Assembly: GCA_017521025.1 (NCBI GenBank)
Contig: JAFXEB010000033.1
Span: forward strand, 1 to 64,000
DNA: 64,000 bases
From: Clostridia bacterium
Lineage (GTDB): Bacteria > Bacillota > Clostridia > Oscillospirales > CAG-382
Direction: 5' to 3'
The notes beneath the pieces were generated by a model. The model saw only the letters and a program-made list of their open reading frames with translations, was not told where the DNA came from and did no database searches. Each line of letters starts with the position of its first letter. Within the stretch, counting starts at the first letter, position 1. Shown in pieces: positions 24,801 to 32,444 of this stretch. The position numbers were made by a program, and so were the translations under genes.

Positions 24801-27175
24801 CATTACCGAGCACTACAGCCCTCGGTCTGGGCGGCGGCGTGTATATGACAGGCACTGCAGATTATCCCGCTACCTTCAATATGTACGGCGGTAAGGTATC
24901 GGGCAACCACGCCACAGGATTTGCAGGCGGTCTGTATATAGGCGAACTGAGCACTGGCACTCTTAAAGAAGACGCCAACGGCAACACCGGTAGCGTATAT
25001 TCCAATCGCTCCGACTCAAACGGAGGCGGTGTTTACATTACCAACGGCGGTATATTCATTCTTGAAAACGGCAGTGTCGGGAAAAAGGAGGGTGACTCCT
25101 CAGAGGATGAGAACGGAGGCAATACAGCCGCAGACTGCGGCGGCGGCATCTATGTTCATAACGGAACGGCAACCATATCAAACGGTAGTATTGCATATAA
25201 CAGTGCAGGCGACAGTGGTGGCGGCGTGGCGATCGTAGACAGTTCTGCTCTTACCCTTAACGGTGGTTCAATCTCTAACAACGAAGCAACCAACAGCGGT
25301 GGCGGCGTATACGCATATTTCAGCGAGGATACCACAACAACCGTTGCTCCCACAATAACAGTAAACGGTGGCAACGCATCCGCAAACATCGCCGGGCAGA
25401 ACGGCGGCGGCGTTTGTGCTGTTATGATAACACTCAGCGACAATACCGTGCTGAGACCTACGGTAACGATAAATGGCGGTAACATAGGCGGAGCTACAGA
25501 GGAAGAAGGCAACAGCGCAAGTCATGGCGGCGGCGTATATATCGACGGCGCAAAATTTGCACTGAACGCCTCTGCCAACGCTACGGGCTCTATCAGCAAC
25601 AACACCGCAACCTATGACGGTGGCGGCGCATATATCAAGAGCACGGCAGACGCTATCACTATCGCAGGCGATATCTCTCATAACATCGCAGGCGGCAACG
25701 GCGGCGGCGCATATATTACGGACACTACTGCCTTGGTAAGCATAGGCGGTAATGCATCCGACAACACCGCTTACGAAAACGGCGGCGGACTCTATTTGAA
25801 GAACGCCAAGGTAAGCCTTGCAGGCAACCTTGCCGGCAACACCTCCACCGCCATGAACATTATGGAGGGCGAGAGTACAACAGATACGGGTCACGGCGGC
25901 GGTGCATACGTTTCAGGCGGCAACGCTCAGTTCACTATCGCCGCAGGCGGCAGTGTATCCGGCAACGTGACTGACGGCAACGGCGGCGGTATTGCAGCCT
26001 TTGACGGTGCGGTAGTAAATCTTAACGGTGGCTTTGTAGGCGGTAAGGACAACGGCAACAACGCTGACTACGGCTACGGCGGCGGCGTATACGCAAGCAA
26101 CGCTACGGTCAACATAACGGGCAGTGACATCTGCTATAACGAGGCAAAGAACGGCGGCGGCGTATGTGCTACCGACGGCGGTGAGCTTATGATGACGGGC
26201 GGTCTGCTCAGATACAACAAGGCAAAGGGCATGCCCGCCGAAGGTATTACTACATCCTGGCACGAGAACACAGTCCTTGCAGGCGTAGGCGGCGGCGTAT
26301 ATCTCAGTGAGGGCGTGGATGCCAATATGAGCACCTACGAGCTTACGGGTACCGACACCTTCGGCATCTACGGCAACCTTGCAGAATGGGCGGCAGACGA
26401 CGTGTTTGCCAACGGCGTATATACGAAGCTAACCCTACCCTCTGCGCTGTCTATGACTCTTGCGGACACGGAGTTCAGCCGTGCGACAGGCTGGTTTGAG
26501 GATTACAACAACGGCGATACCAAATACGAAAGCGGTCTGAGGGGCGACATTAACGTAGGCGGCAGACGCTATAGGGAAACAGAGCGTACTGTTATCGCAT
26601 ATATAAACGCCGCAGATGCAAGCGGCGACAGCTCGGCAAGTACCGTATACATCAATACCGAAAACACCTACGTTTGCCTTACTCTTGGTACGGCAAAGGA
26701 GGGCTACGGCGAGATAACCATAACCAAGAAGGGTGAGGACATAGACCCCACTCAGGTGTTCGTGTTCCGCATCTCCGGTAACGGTATGACCTTCTACGCC
26801 ACGGTAACGGGCACAGGCACGGTAAGGATAACCGACGTACCGGACGGTACCTATACGGTAACAGAGATAGTTGATTGGGCGTGGAGATACGAGCTTGAGA
26901 GCATTACTATCGACAACGACAAGAACCAGGCAAAGAGCAGTGTTTCGCTGACAGACCTTTGCGGTACCATTGTTATCGACTCCGGCGACACCTCGCCCGA
27001 TATCGAGTTTGTAAACAAGCTTACCCGTGACAAGTGGCTTGGCAGCAACAGCGAGGTGGAGAAAAACGTAGCGAGCAGTAATACGGCGGCTGTGGATAAC
27101 ACCGACAGCTTTGTGGTATATCTTGAACAGCCGAGGAAGAAGGAGCCTGTTGTTACCGAAGAGGATGCCATTTAA
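21896..27175 (+). CDS. Giant secreted right-handed beta-helix protein with Pmp-like GG(A/G)(I/V)Y repeats
   Basis: 1759 residues. Residues 1-30 form a signal peptide (KRLVAGMLCGCLSVATFCYDAAAQ). An acidic spacer follows to about residue 100. Residues about 230-1500 hold roughly 29 repeats centred on GGAI or GGGVY, spaced 25-60 residues and often preceded by FxxN or CTF-type turns. This is the pattern of chlamydial polymorphic membrane proteins and other parallel beta-helix adhesins. Residues about 1585-1700 look like a Cna-B/prealbumin-like domain (FVFRISGNG, VPDGTYTVTEI). There is no LPXTG, dockerin or final membrane helix, so anchoring is unclear. A role in adhesion or glycan binding is an inference. 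The ATG at 21896 is set by GGAGG and the signal peptide. Confidence 0.85.
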   Translation: MLVNTIKRLVAGMLCGCLSVATFCYDAAAQKAVSEDDGAIVINSQEDLEKLYGNDNVYFENVDFSDGENEAALNDEETLWDDEEENEVLCDTEDTSALPSVYAANATEGDVDAKAINPDAGGITVKYADGATINSTTIETNTNWTINGTVYIKGKIVINSGVRLTVTGGTGVVYGTNYEGKPVVRIVSYVNDDSATFYVKEGGELIIKAKSTEADSLDPSITSYYERIFITASGDGFLSTVPIIRCANSSNDTSGTVLKLLGVDLRNNSNNNSGDLYGGAISVNGQFKTLQIKNVQVYRCAAVQGGAMAFHNEFRMVSGTAIFENFTATHCYASEQGGAILIRQGANDGDSSNLLLTNLTFKNCTFNECYSGYQGGAIYINGKITDNKGTRINGALTIEGCTFSNCFSGKAANYTAKNEAAGFAGMTYTEISNKESAGGAIYLNCRVISTSIKNSSFTNCSSVSGGSTVHFHSSYACPTTTVSGCNFKNCYSRDTAVSSNIDDNGGTVRTVGSTATLLRVTNCTFTSNYSRNNGGGVYWNAAGTYGGNTFNVSESRCIISGCTFDGNWCAKDGGAVFCESRLEITGINEFKNNRAGYKYNNTATSRGRGGAILQKVYNGSARQIVANEETSIVLSNQTTIHNNSATHYGGGMCILANWSDRFDSLNSVKTHTVSFTLGGASIYSNEAGVYGGGVYFDITDEPSDKTGYYGSPALYTKTIYLNEGAVYNNSSKNSGGGVYMNGTSSTIEITNAEVYGNVATVHGGGIYLTGASCEIDVSGGRVYANRAGSVDANGNLILSNGEIATPGYGAGMYIIGESETTRITVNISGGLIGLKDNPNTTAADDGANIASGNGGGLYTENADITFVGGKIEYNKSNQGAGIFAYGKTSILEIGSKDGSSNVSISNNDVFRSGAGVYAYYVTMTIYSGEINNNHAVHVGGGIRLTRGRLDIYGGSISNNTCIGGNPLASLPSTTALGLGGGVYMTGTADYPATFNMYGGKVSGNHATGFAGGLYIGELSTGTLKEDANGNTGSVYSNRSDSNGGGVYITNGGIFILENGSVGKKEGDSSEDENGGNTAADCGGGIYVHNGTATISNGSIAYNSAGDSGGGVAIVDSSALTLNGGSISNNEATNSGGGVYAYFSEDTTTTVAPTITVNGGNASANIAGQNGGGVCAVMITLSDNTVLRPTVTINGGNIGGATEEEGNSASHGGGVYIDGAKFALNASANATGSISNNTATYDGGGAYIKSTADAITIAGDISHNIAGGNGGGAYITDTTALVSIGGNASDNTAYENGGGLYLKNAKVSLAGNLAGNTSTAMNIMEGESTTDTGHGGGAYVSGGNAQFTIAAGGSVSGNVTDGNGGGIAAFDGAVVNLNGGFVGGKDNGNNADYGYGGGVYASNATVNITGSDICYNEAKNGGGVCATDGGELMMTGGLLRYNKAKGMPAEGITTSWHENTVLAGVGGGVYLSEGVDANMSTYELTGTDTFGIYGNLAEWAADDVFANGVYTKLTLPSALSMTLADTEFSRATGWFEDYNNGDTKYESGLRGDINVGGRRYRETERTVIAYINAADASGDSSASTVYINTENTYVCLTLGTAKEGYGEITITKKGEDIDPTQVFVFRISGNGMTFYATVTGTGTVRITDVPDGTYTVTEIVDWAWRYELESITIDNDKNQAKSSVSLTDLCGTIVIDSGDTSPDIEFVNKLTRDKWLGSNSEVEKNVASSNTAAVDNTDSFVVYLEQPRKKEPVVTEEDAI

Positions 27176-27200
27176 CTGAATATCACTGCATAACCCTATG

Positions 27201-27240
27201 GGAGCTGTGAAGGCTTAGGCTTTTACAGCTCCTTTTGTTT
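27201..27240 (+). terminator. Terminator after the beta-helix protein gene
   Basis: GGAGCTGT (27201-27208) pairs with ACAGCTCC (27225-27232); the stem is extended by GAA/TTT and followed by TTTTGTTTT. Confidence 0.88.
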
Positions 27241-27257
27241 TGGTAGTATGACTTTTG

Positions 27258-27286
27258 TTGACTTGTAAATAAAGCCGTGGTATAAT
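27258..27286 (+). promoter_or_regulatory. Promoter of the membrane TPR-like gene
   Basis: TTGACT (27258-27263), 17-base spacer, perfect TATAAT (27281-27286). Confidence 0.82.
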
Positions 27287-27320
27287 GATGCTTAAGGTAT
27301 TAAACGAAAGGAAAAGTTTT

Positions 27321-28133
27321 ATGTACGGTTTTCATAAATTTATACTTAAGCACCCCTTGCTTGGGTTTTTTATATACCTGATTTTGTTGCTCGCTCTGTT
27401 AAGTGTGGACAGTATGCTGTATGCGGTTTTACCAGACGCCGATGCATTTATTACTGACCTGACTGCGGCGGCGATTTTAGCTTTTATTATTTCTTATTTC
27501 AGCGTGCCCGATTATCTGAACAAAAAAGCTGTGCTTATACTGAACAACGGCGCAAACCCCGAAGAGCTTTTTGATGTGATGAGCATTTGCTTTAACCGCA
27601 GGCTCAATAAGAGAAGGCATTTTGTTTTCGCCTCCAATTACGCTGCGGCGCTATTGGAGATGGGGCGTGCGCAGGAGGCATACAACGTATTATATTCCAT
27701 AAAGGACTCAAAGCTTATTTCAAAGCAGGTCTTTGGCTTTGTTTTTTACGATAATATGTCAGTAGCCTGCGAGGAGCTGGGTGATTTTATTCAGGCAAAT
27801 GAGTGGTATGTAAAGATGGTGCTCCACTACAACGCTCTGCCACGCTTAGCAGTTATGGATTGGGCTACCATGCATATGCGCCTTGCGGAGATACGCTTTG
27901 ACTACAGGCACGGTAATTTTGCCGCCGCTATGAAAAAGCTTGATGCGGTGAATCCCGCCAACCTGACACAGGACATAGAAAAAGCAAGGCTTACGGCTGA
28001 TATAGCTCTTGCCTTGGGGCAAAAGGCATACGCCGCAAGCGCAATGAGATACGTTATTGCTAAGGGCAACAAGCTTTATGCGGTGCAAAGGTGCCGTGAA
28101 AAGCTTACGGAACTCGAAAGTGAAGGAATATAA
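27321..28133 (+). CDS. Membrane protein with TPR-like C-terminal region
   Basis: 270 residues, family not recognised. Two hydrophobic segments lie near residues 12-32 and 42-63, then a soluble, helix-rich part. The soluble part (LNKRRHFVFASNYAAALLEMGRAQEAYNVL, then WATMHMRLAEIRFDYRHGNFAAAMKKL) has the A-x-LL-x-x-G-x-x-x-E-A spacing of tetratricopeptide repeats. Most likely it is a membrane-tethered protein-protein interaction scaffold facing the cytoplasm. The ATG at 27321 has GAAAGGA upstream and follows the promoter by about 35 bases. It is a single gene; neighbours give no clue to a partner. Confidence 0.6.
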   Translation: MYGFHKFILKHPLLGFFIYLILLLALLSVDSMLYAVLPDADAFITDLTAAAILAFIISYFSVPDYLNKKAVLILNNGANPEELFDVMSICFNRRLNKRRHFVFASNYAAALLEMGRAQEAYNVLYSIKDSKLISKQVFGFVFYDNMSVACEELGDFIQANEWYVKMVLHYNALPRLAVMDWATMHMRLAEIRFDYRHGNFAAAMKKLDAVNPANLTQDIEKARLTADIALALGQKAYAASAMRYVIAKGNKLYAVQRCREKLTELESEGI

Positions 28134-28273
28134 AAACCGACAAGTAAATTATTACGAGCGCTGAATGTCCTAAGCCTATTCAGCGCTCTATTTATGCTCT
28201 GAATATAGCAAATGTGACGAAAAAGCGCATTAATGTCTTTGTTTGCTCATAAAAAAATTGTGAAGCTTAACGC

Positions 28274-28303
28274 TTTACAAAGTGTTATGACCTATGATAT
28301 AAT
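28274..28303 (+). promoter_or_regulatory. Promoter of the CHAP-dockerin gene
   Basis: TTTACA (28274-28279), 18-base spacer, TATAAT (28298-28303). Confidence 0.7.
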
Positions 28304-28341
28304 GAGATATATGCAAATTAATTGGAGGTTTATGTTCTATT

Positions 28342-30144
28342 ATGAAACGCAGCATCAAAAGAGTATTGTCAATGCTTTTGGCTTTGACCTTTGTTGCCTC
28401 TCTTGTGCTTGTGCCTGCCACACCTGCAGAGGCGGCTACATACCGCACGGGCGCAAACGGCGCTTCTTCTTCCTACAAGAGCGGCAAGTATTACAGTAAT
28501 TTTCAAAAAATAACCCTCACGGGCGACGGCGTTACCGACGTGCTTGCCATAGCACTTTCTCAGACAGGCTATGAGGAGGGCAACTCCACCAGCGCCATGG
28601 GCGGTACCGCAGGCGGTAGCAGCAACTACACCGAGTATTGCTACAACATGGGCGACTGGGGCGGCGGATACGGCGGCAGTGACTATCCCTGGTGCGCTAC
28701 CTTTGTTTCCTGGGCTCTTTTCCAGTCCCGTTGTACTGATATGATGGGCTACAACTACTGGTGCCGTAACCATACGGGCGACAGCTCTTATATCTGGTGC
28801 GAGGTGAGCTGCTCTCAGTGGGCGAACCAGCTCAGAAGATACGGCCGCTTCAAGTATTCTGCACACAACGGCGGCTCCTATAAGCCTCAGCCCGGCGACC
28901 TTATTTTCTTTGACTGGGCAGGCGGTTCCTCCGGCGAGGACCACATAGGTATAGTTGTATATTCCGACTCCTCCAAGGTTTACACCATAGAGGGTAACAC
29001 CAGCGATGCTGCAGGTCTTGAGGACAACGGCGGCGGTGCATATTTCAAATCCTACGCCCTGAGCTACGGCTACATAAGCGGCTACGGCATACTTCCTTAT
29101 AAAGACGTAGCAGGCGTGCCCGATATCGACTACAGCGGTGCTAACCCCACCCCCGGTCTTTATATGGCAACCAACAGCACCAAGTATGTATATACCACCG
29201 AGACGGGTAGCACCTATAATTACACTATGCCCCGTTTCACCCTTTTTGAAGTTACCGACGTTTGCTCCAACGGCAGACTTAAGGTTAAGTACACCTCCGG
29301 CTCTACCACTGTTACAGGCTACATCAAAAACAACACTGACAGAGTTGTACAGCTTTCCTCCACTCAGGTAGACGGTCTGAGCGACGCTGTTGCGGCGGCT
29401 GATGCTATCTATTTTGCAGATTACAGCGAGAATATCCTCAGCCTTATCCGTGCAAAGTACAGCACTGCCAAGAGTCTGCTTGCCTCCTCTACCTCCACCT
29501 ACGCTCAGAAAAAGGCTTGTGCTGACGAGCTTAATGCTCTTATCGCACGCAAGGGCGAGGGTACGCTGGTAAGCGAGGGTGCTTACATCACCGCTTTTAA
29601 TAAGAAGATAACTAACGAAAACTGCAATATATTTACCCCCTCCTTCGGTACTGTAAGCTACAGTGCCGCAAACCACAAGTGGACCACCAACGTTATCGCA
29701 AAGTATGACACCAACGAGGCGGCTTACGTTATCAAGTCTATTGACGTTTGCCCCGGCGAGAACGTTACCGACGTTACACTCGCATCCGACGAGATACTTA
29801 TTGCCGTACATCAGGACACCACCAACTCCGCAAGCAACAGCCTTAAGAACGGCAAGTATATCGGCGGTGCCAAGGTGGGCGACGTGCTAACCTTTGTAGG
29901 TGCTGACCCCAAGACCGCAAGCATGACCTGCGGTGCATACTTCACCTACGAGACCCGTTATATCCCCGGTGACGTAGACGGTGATGACACGATATCCTCT
30001 ACCGACTACCTCCAGATAAAGAGACACTGCAACTCCAGCGCTCTTTTGACCGGTGAGGGCTTTTTGAGAGCCGACTTCAACGGCGACGGCACGGTTACCT
30101 CTACCGACCTTATTGCTGTACGTCTTATCTGCACCAACAACTGA
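28342..30144 (+). CDS. Secreted CHAP-type amidase/peptidase with a dockerin
   Basis: 600 residues. Signal peptide 1-31 (cleavage after AEA). Residues 60-255 form a CHAP/NlpC-like cysteine hydrolase domain: catalytic Cys118 in YPWCATFVSW and His201 in GEDHIGIVVY, with GDLIFFDW between them as is usual for CHAP. CHAP enzymes cut peptidoglycan cross-links or amide bonds. A small beta domain (about 265-345) and an alpha-helical stretch follow. Residues about 540-600 are a type I dockerin with two calcium loops (DVDGDDTISSTDYL and DFNGDGTVTSTDLI). It is therefore predicted to be secreted and docked to a cohesin scaffold; no cohesin gene is in this window. GGAGG lies 13 bases before the ATG, slightly long. 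Confidence 0.85.
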   Translation: MKRSIKRVLSMLLALTFVASLVLVPATPAEAATYRTGANGASSSYKSGKYYSNFQKITLTGDGVTDVLAIALSQTGYEEGNSTSAMGGTAGGSSNYTEYCYNMGDWGGGYGGSDYPWCATFVSWALFQSRCTDMMGYNYWCRNHTGDSSYIWCEVSCSQWANQLRRYGRFKYSAHNGGSYKPQPGDLIFFDWAGGSSGEDHIGIVVYSDSSKVYTIEGNTSDAAGLEDNGGGAYFKSYALSYGYISGYGILPYKDVAGVPDIDYSGANPTPGLYMATNSTKYVYTTETGSTYNYTMPRFTLFEVTDVCSNGRLKVKYTSGSTTVTGYIKNNTDRVVQLSSTQVDGLSDAVAAADAIYFADYSENILSLIRAKYSTAKSLLASSTSTYAQKKACADELNALIARKGEGTLVSEGAYITAFNKKITNENCNIFTPSFGTVSYSAANHKWTTNVIAKYDTNEAAYVIKSIDVCPGENVTDVTLASDEILIAVHQDTTNSASNSLKNGKYIGGAKVGDVLTFVGADPKTASMTCGAYFTYETRYIPGDVDGDDTISSTDYLQIKRHCNSSALLTGEGFLRADFNGDGTVTSTDLIAVRLICTNN

Positions 30145-30164
30145 TAAACAAAACACAACTGCAG

Positions 30165-30203
30165 GGTCTTTGACAAAACTTATGTCAAAGACCTTGCTTT
30201 TTT
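30165..30203 (+). terminator. Terminator after the CHAP-dockerin gene
   Basis: GGTCTTTGACA (30165-30175) pairs perfectly with TGTCAAAGACC (30183-30193), followed by TTGCTTTTTT. Confidence 0.92.
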
Positions 30204-30204
30204 G

Positions 30205-30233
30205 TTGCTTTATGAAAAGTTTTGTGGTATAGT
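30205..30233 (+). promoter_or_regulatory. Promoter of the second dockerin protein gene
   Basis: TTGCTT (30205-30210), 17-base spacer, TATAGT (30228-30233), directly after the preceding terminator's T-run. Confidence 0.65.
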
Positions 30234-30255
30234 GTAGCGGAGGTGTTTTTTAGTT

Positions 30256-31578
30256 ATGAATTTGTTTTACAAAAAATATATATACATAGCTGTAAAATGC
30301 GGGGTGTGTGCCCTGCTTGCTTTTGCCCTATGCTTTTCCGTTTTTGTTTTCTCAAAGGGAGAAAAGGCAAAAGCTTACGTCTACATGGATGGCTTTACCA
30401 CCGTGGGGGATGTAACGATGCCCTTTACCGAGTATATGCCCGGCAGCTACTTCACTAAAAACGGAGGTCCCTGCTACTGCCATGACAACGCCAGCATAGA
30501 CTGTATATCCTCAGGCTATGGGTGTAACTGTCTCAGAATTCCGACGATAGACGGCGAAAGAGTAGATTTGCGTGCCGTACAGTGCATAGGCTTTGCAAGG
30601 TATTGCTTTTACAGGCTATTCGGCGTTGTTGACCACCAATACAACCCCTCCGCATACATCGACGTAGGCTCTATAGCCGCAGGGCAGGTTACCGCAAGCT
30701 CGGTCAAAAATCTGATAGCAAAGCTTAAGCCCGGCGCACATATAAGGTTTCAGCTTTCCGCATCTCAGCACTCGGTAATCTTACTTAATACCAGCGAGAC
30801 GGGTCTTACCGTTTACCACGCCAACGCAGGCGGTAACGGCATCACGGGAGACGCTTGCATAGTATCCACCCGCACCTTTACCTGGCAGGAGTTTGCTACC
30901 TGGACCTTCAGAGGTATTGTTTTTGCCCATATGCCCTTGGAATATCCCGAGCATCTCAGCTTCAGCGATATGCCCGTTATAGAGGATATGGAAACGGGCT
31001 ATTATGAGACTACCTCAAACCTTAACCTCAGAGAGGGAGCAAGTGCCTCTACCTCCTCCCTTGGCACCGTGTCCAAGGGTACTACCCTTGCTGTTACCGA
31101 GACCAGCGGTATATGGGGCAAGGTTATTTATGACGGCAAGGAGGGCTGGATCTGCCTGCAATACGCAAAGCTTGTGGAGAAGGAGTTTACGGAGCCGCTT
31201 TTACCTGCAGAGGGTAGCGGACTAAGCGTTAAGAGCGGATACATTTACGGCGTTGGCTGCGGCAATACCGTGAGCGAGCTTGAAGAGATGTTTGTAAACG
31301 AGGATATAAGCTTTGAAAACGACATAGACGGGCTTGTTGCCACGGGCACCGTGCTGAAGCTTACTGTAAACGAGGAGGAGCAATACAGCTATTTTCTTGT
31401 TGTGGCGGGTGACATCAACTGCGACGGCGACGTCACAGCCGCAGACTGTGTGGAATTAAAGAGCCACCTTACGGGAGCCGAGCTACTTGAGGAAGCGCCC
31501 TTTGCCGCCTCGGACGTAGACGGAAACGGCAGGATAAGCACCGCAGACTACAAGAAGCTGCAGCTTGCCTTAAAATAA
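30256..31578 (+). CDS. Secreted cysteine-peptidase-like protein with SH3b and dockerin-like domains
   Basis: 440 residues. One N-terminal hydrophobic segment (residues 9-33) serves as signal peptide or anchor. Residues 70-95 hold a Cys cluster (GPCYCHDNASIDC...GYGCNC). A papain-like/NlpC-type pair follows: Cys110 in VQCIGFARY and His172 in ASQHSVILL. Residues about 245-310 are a bacterial SH3 domain (SNLNLREGAS, KGTTLAV, GWICLQYAKL). The last 55 residues resemble a dockerin (DINCDGDVTAADCVEL and DVDGNGRISTADYKKL). Together with the preceding gene, it forms a pair of scaffold-dockable cell-wall or peptide hydrolases. Catalysis is likely from the Cys/His spacing but not certain, and the exact family was not pinned down. 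Confidence 0.72.
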   Translation: MNLFYKKYIYIAVKCGVCALLAFALCFSVFVFSKGEKAKAYVYMDGFTTVGDVTMPFTEYMPGSYFTKNGGPCYCHDNASIDCISSGYGCNCLRIPTIDGERVDLRAVQCIGFARYCFYRLFGVVDHQYNPSAYIDVGSIAAGQVTASSVKNLIAKLKPGAHIRFQLSASQHSVILLNTSETGLTVYHANAGGNGITGDACIVSTRTFTWQEFATWTFRGIVFAHMPLEYPEHLSFSDMPVIEDMETGYYETTSNLNLREGASASTSSLGTVSKGTTLAVTETSGIWGKVIYDGKEGWICLQYAKLVEKEFTEPLLPAEGSGLSVKSGYIYGVGCGNTVSELEEMFVNEDISFENDIDGLVATGTVLKLTVNEEEQYSYFLVVAGDINCDGDVTAADCVELKSHLTGAELLEEAPFAASDVDGNGRISTADYKKLQLALK

Positions 31579-31587
31579 GAATCTAAG

Positions 31588-31630
31588 AAAACGGTCAAGC
31601 CTTGAGTGTGCTCAGGGGGTGACCGTTTTT
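31588..31630 (+). terminator. Terminator before the polysaccharide operon
   Basis: AAAACGGTCA (31588-31597) pairs with TGACCGTTTT (31620-31629), with an inner CCTTGAG/CTCAGGG stem, ending in a T-run. Confidence 0.88.
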
Positions 31631-31689
31631 GCTTTATAGGGAGCATTTGAAGATTTTTGGCGAAAAGTGCAAAGTTTATCAAAATATCA

Positions 31690-31718
31690 TTGACTTTGTT
31701 CTGTTAAAGAGGTATAAT
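31690..31718 (+). promoter_or_regulatory. Promoter of the plus-strand polysaccharide operon
   Basis: TTGACT (31690-31695), 17-base spacer, perfect TATAAT (31713-31718). It is the only strong promoter before a 14-kb run of same-strand genes. Confidence 0.85.
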
Positions 31719-31739
31719 AATTATGTATAAAATTAGGGG

Positions 31740-31768
31740 TATTATGTTCGCTTTCGGGTGGCATAATA
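31740..31768 (+). promoter_or_regulatory. 5' leader hairpin of the polysaccharide operon
   Basis: TATTATG (31740-31746) pairs with CATAATA (31762-31768) across a 15-base loop, about 20 bases after the expected transcription start and 20 before the first ATG. Function unknown; no T-run follows, so it is not a simple terminator. Confidence 0.45.
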
Positions 31769-31787
31769 GCTCTTTACAGAAAGCGGG

Positions 31788-32444
31788 ATGAGGCTTATGC
31801 TTTACCGTTGGGTAAAGAGGCTTTTGGATATAGTCCTTTCGTTTCTGATGATAATTATCCTGGCTTTGCCTATGCTGTTGATAGCCTTGTGCATACGCAT
31901 TGAATCAAAAGGCGGCGCTGTTTTCAGGCAGGAGCGCTTGGGCAGAGGCGGAAAGGTATTTTGGATATACAAATTCCGCTCTATGTGTGTCGGTGCTGAG
32001 AGCAAGGGTACGGGCGTTTATTCAGGCAAGGGCGATACAAGGGTTACAAGGGTTGGCAAGCTGATCCGTGCCACCAGCCTTGATGAGCTGCCTCAGCTTT
32101 TCAACGTGCTGAAGGGAGATATGAGCTTTATCGGCCCACGACCCGTGCTTACATATCATCCCTGGCAGCTATCGGAGTATACCGAAAAGCAAAAGCGCCG
32201 CTTTGAGGTGCGCCCCGGGATAACGGGGCTTGCTCAGATAAACGGCAGGAAAAACACGCCTTGGGTGGAGCGCATAAAATACGACATTATGTACGTTGAC
32301 GGTCTTTCGTTCTTGACAGACCTTAAGATCGCCGCAGGCACCGTTGCCAAGGTTTTTAAGAGAGAGAGTAATTTATCAGAGCTTTCGGAGGATGGGAAAG
32401 CAATACCGACAAACATAAACACAGAAAAAGAGGAGGTGGGCTGA
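31788..32444 (+). CDS. Priming sugar-phosphate transferase (polyisoprenyl-phosphate glycosyl-1-phosphate transferase)
   Basis: 218 residues of the bacterial sugar transferase family (WbaP/PglC-like catalytic part). It moves a sugar 1-phosphate from a nucleotide sugar to undecaprenyl phosphate, starting the repeat unit at the inner membrane. One N-terminal membrane segment (residues 13-36) is followed by the family blocks IYKFRSM, TRVGKLIRATSLDELPQL (with the Asp-Glu pair), GDMSFIGPRP and RPGITGLAQINGR. Lacking the multi-TM N-terminal part, it is the short PglC-type form. The ATG at 31788 is used; one at 31797 is a close alternative. As first gene of the operon it defines the cluster as surface polysaccharide synthesis. 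Confidence 0.93.
   Translation: MRLMLYRWVKRLLDIVLSFLMIIILALPMLLIALCIRIESKGGAVFRQERLGRGGKVFWIYKFRSMCVGAESKGTGVYSGKGDTRVTRVGKLIRATSLDELPQLFNVLKGDMSFIGPRPVLTYHPWQLSEYTEKQKRRFEVRPGITGLAQINGRKNTPWVERIKYDIMYVDGLSFLTDLKIAAGTVAKVFKRESNLSELSEDGKAIPTNINTEKEEVG

Noticed and set aside
28369..29811. Long minus-strand ORF (480 codons) opposite the CHAP-dockerin gene
   Set aside because: Antisense shadow of a gene with signal peptide, CHAP motifs and dockerin; no motifs of its own.
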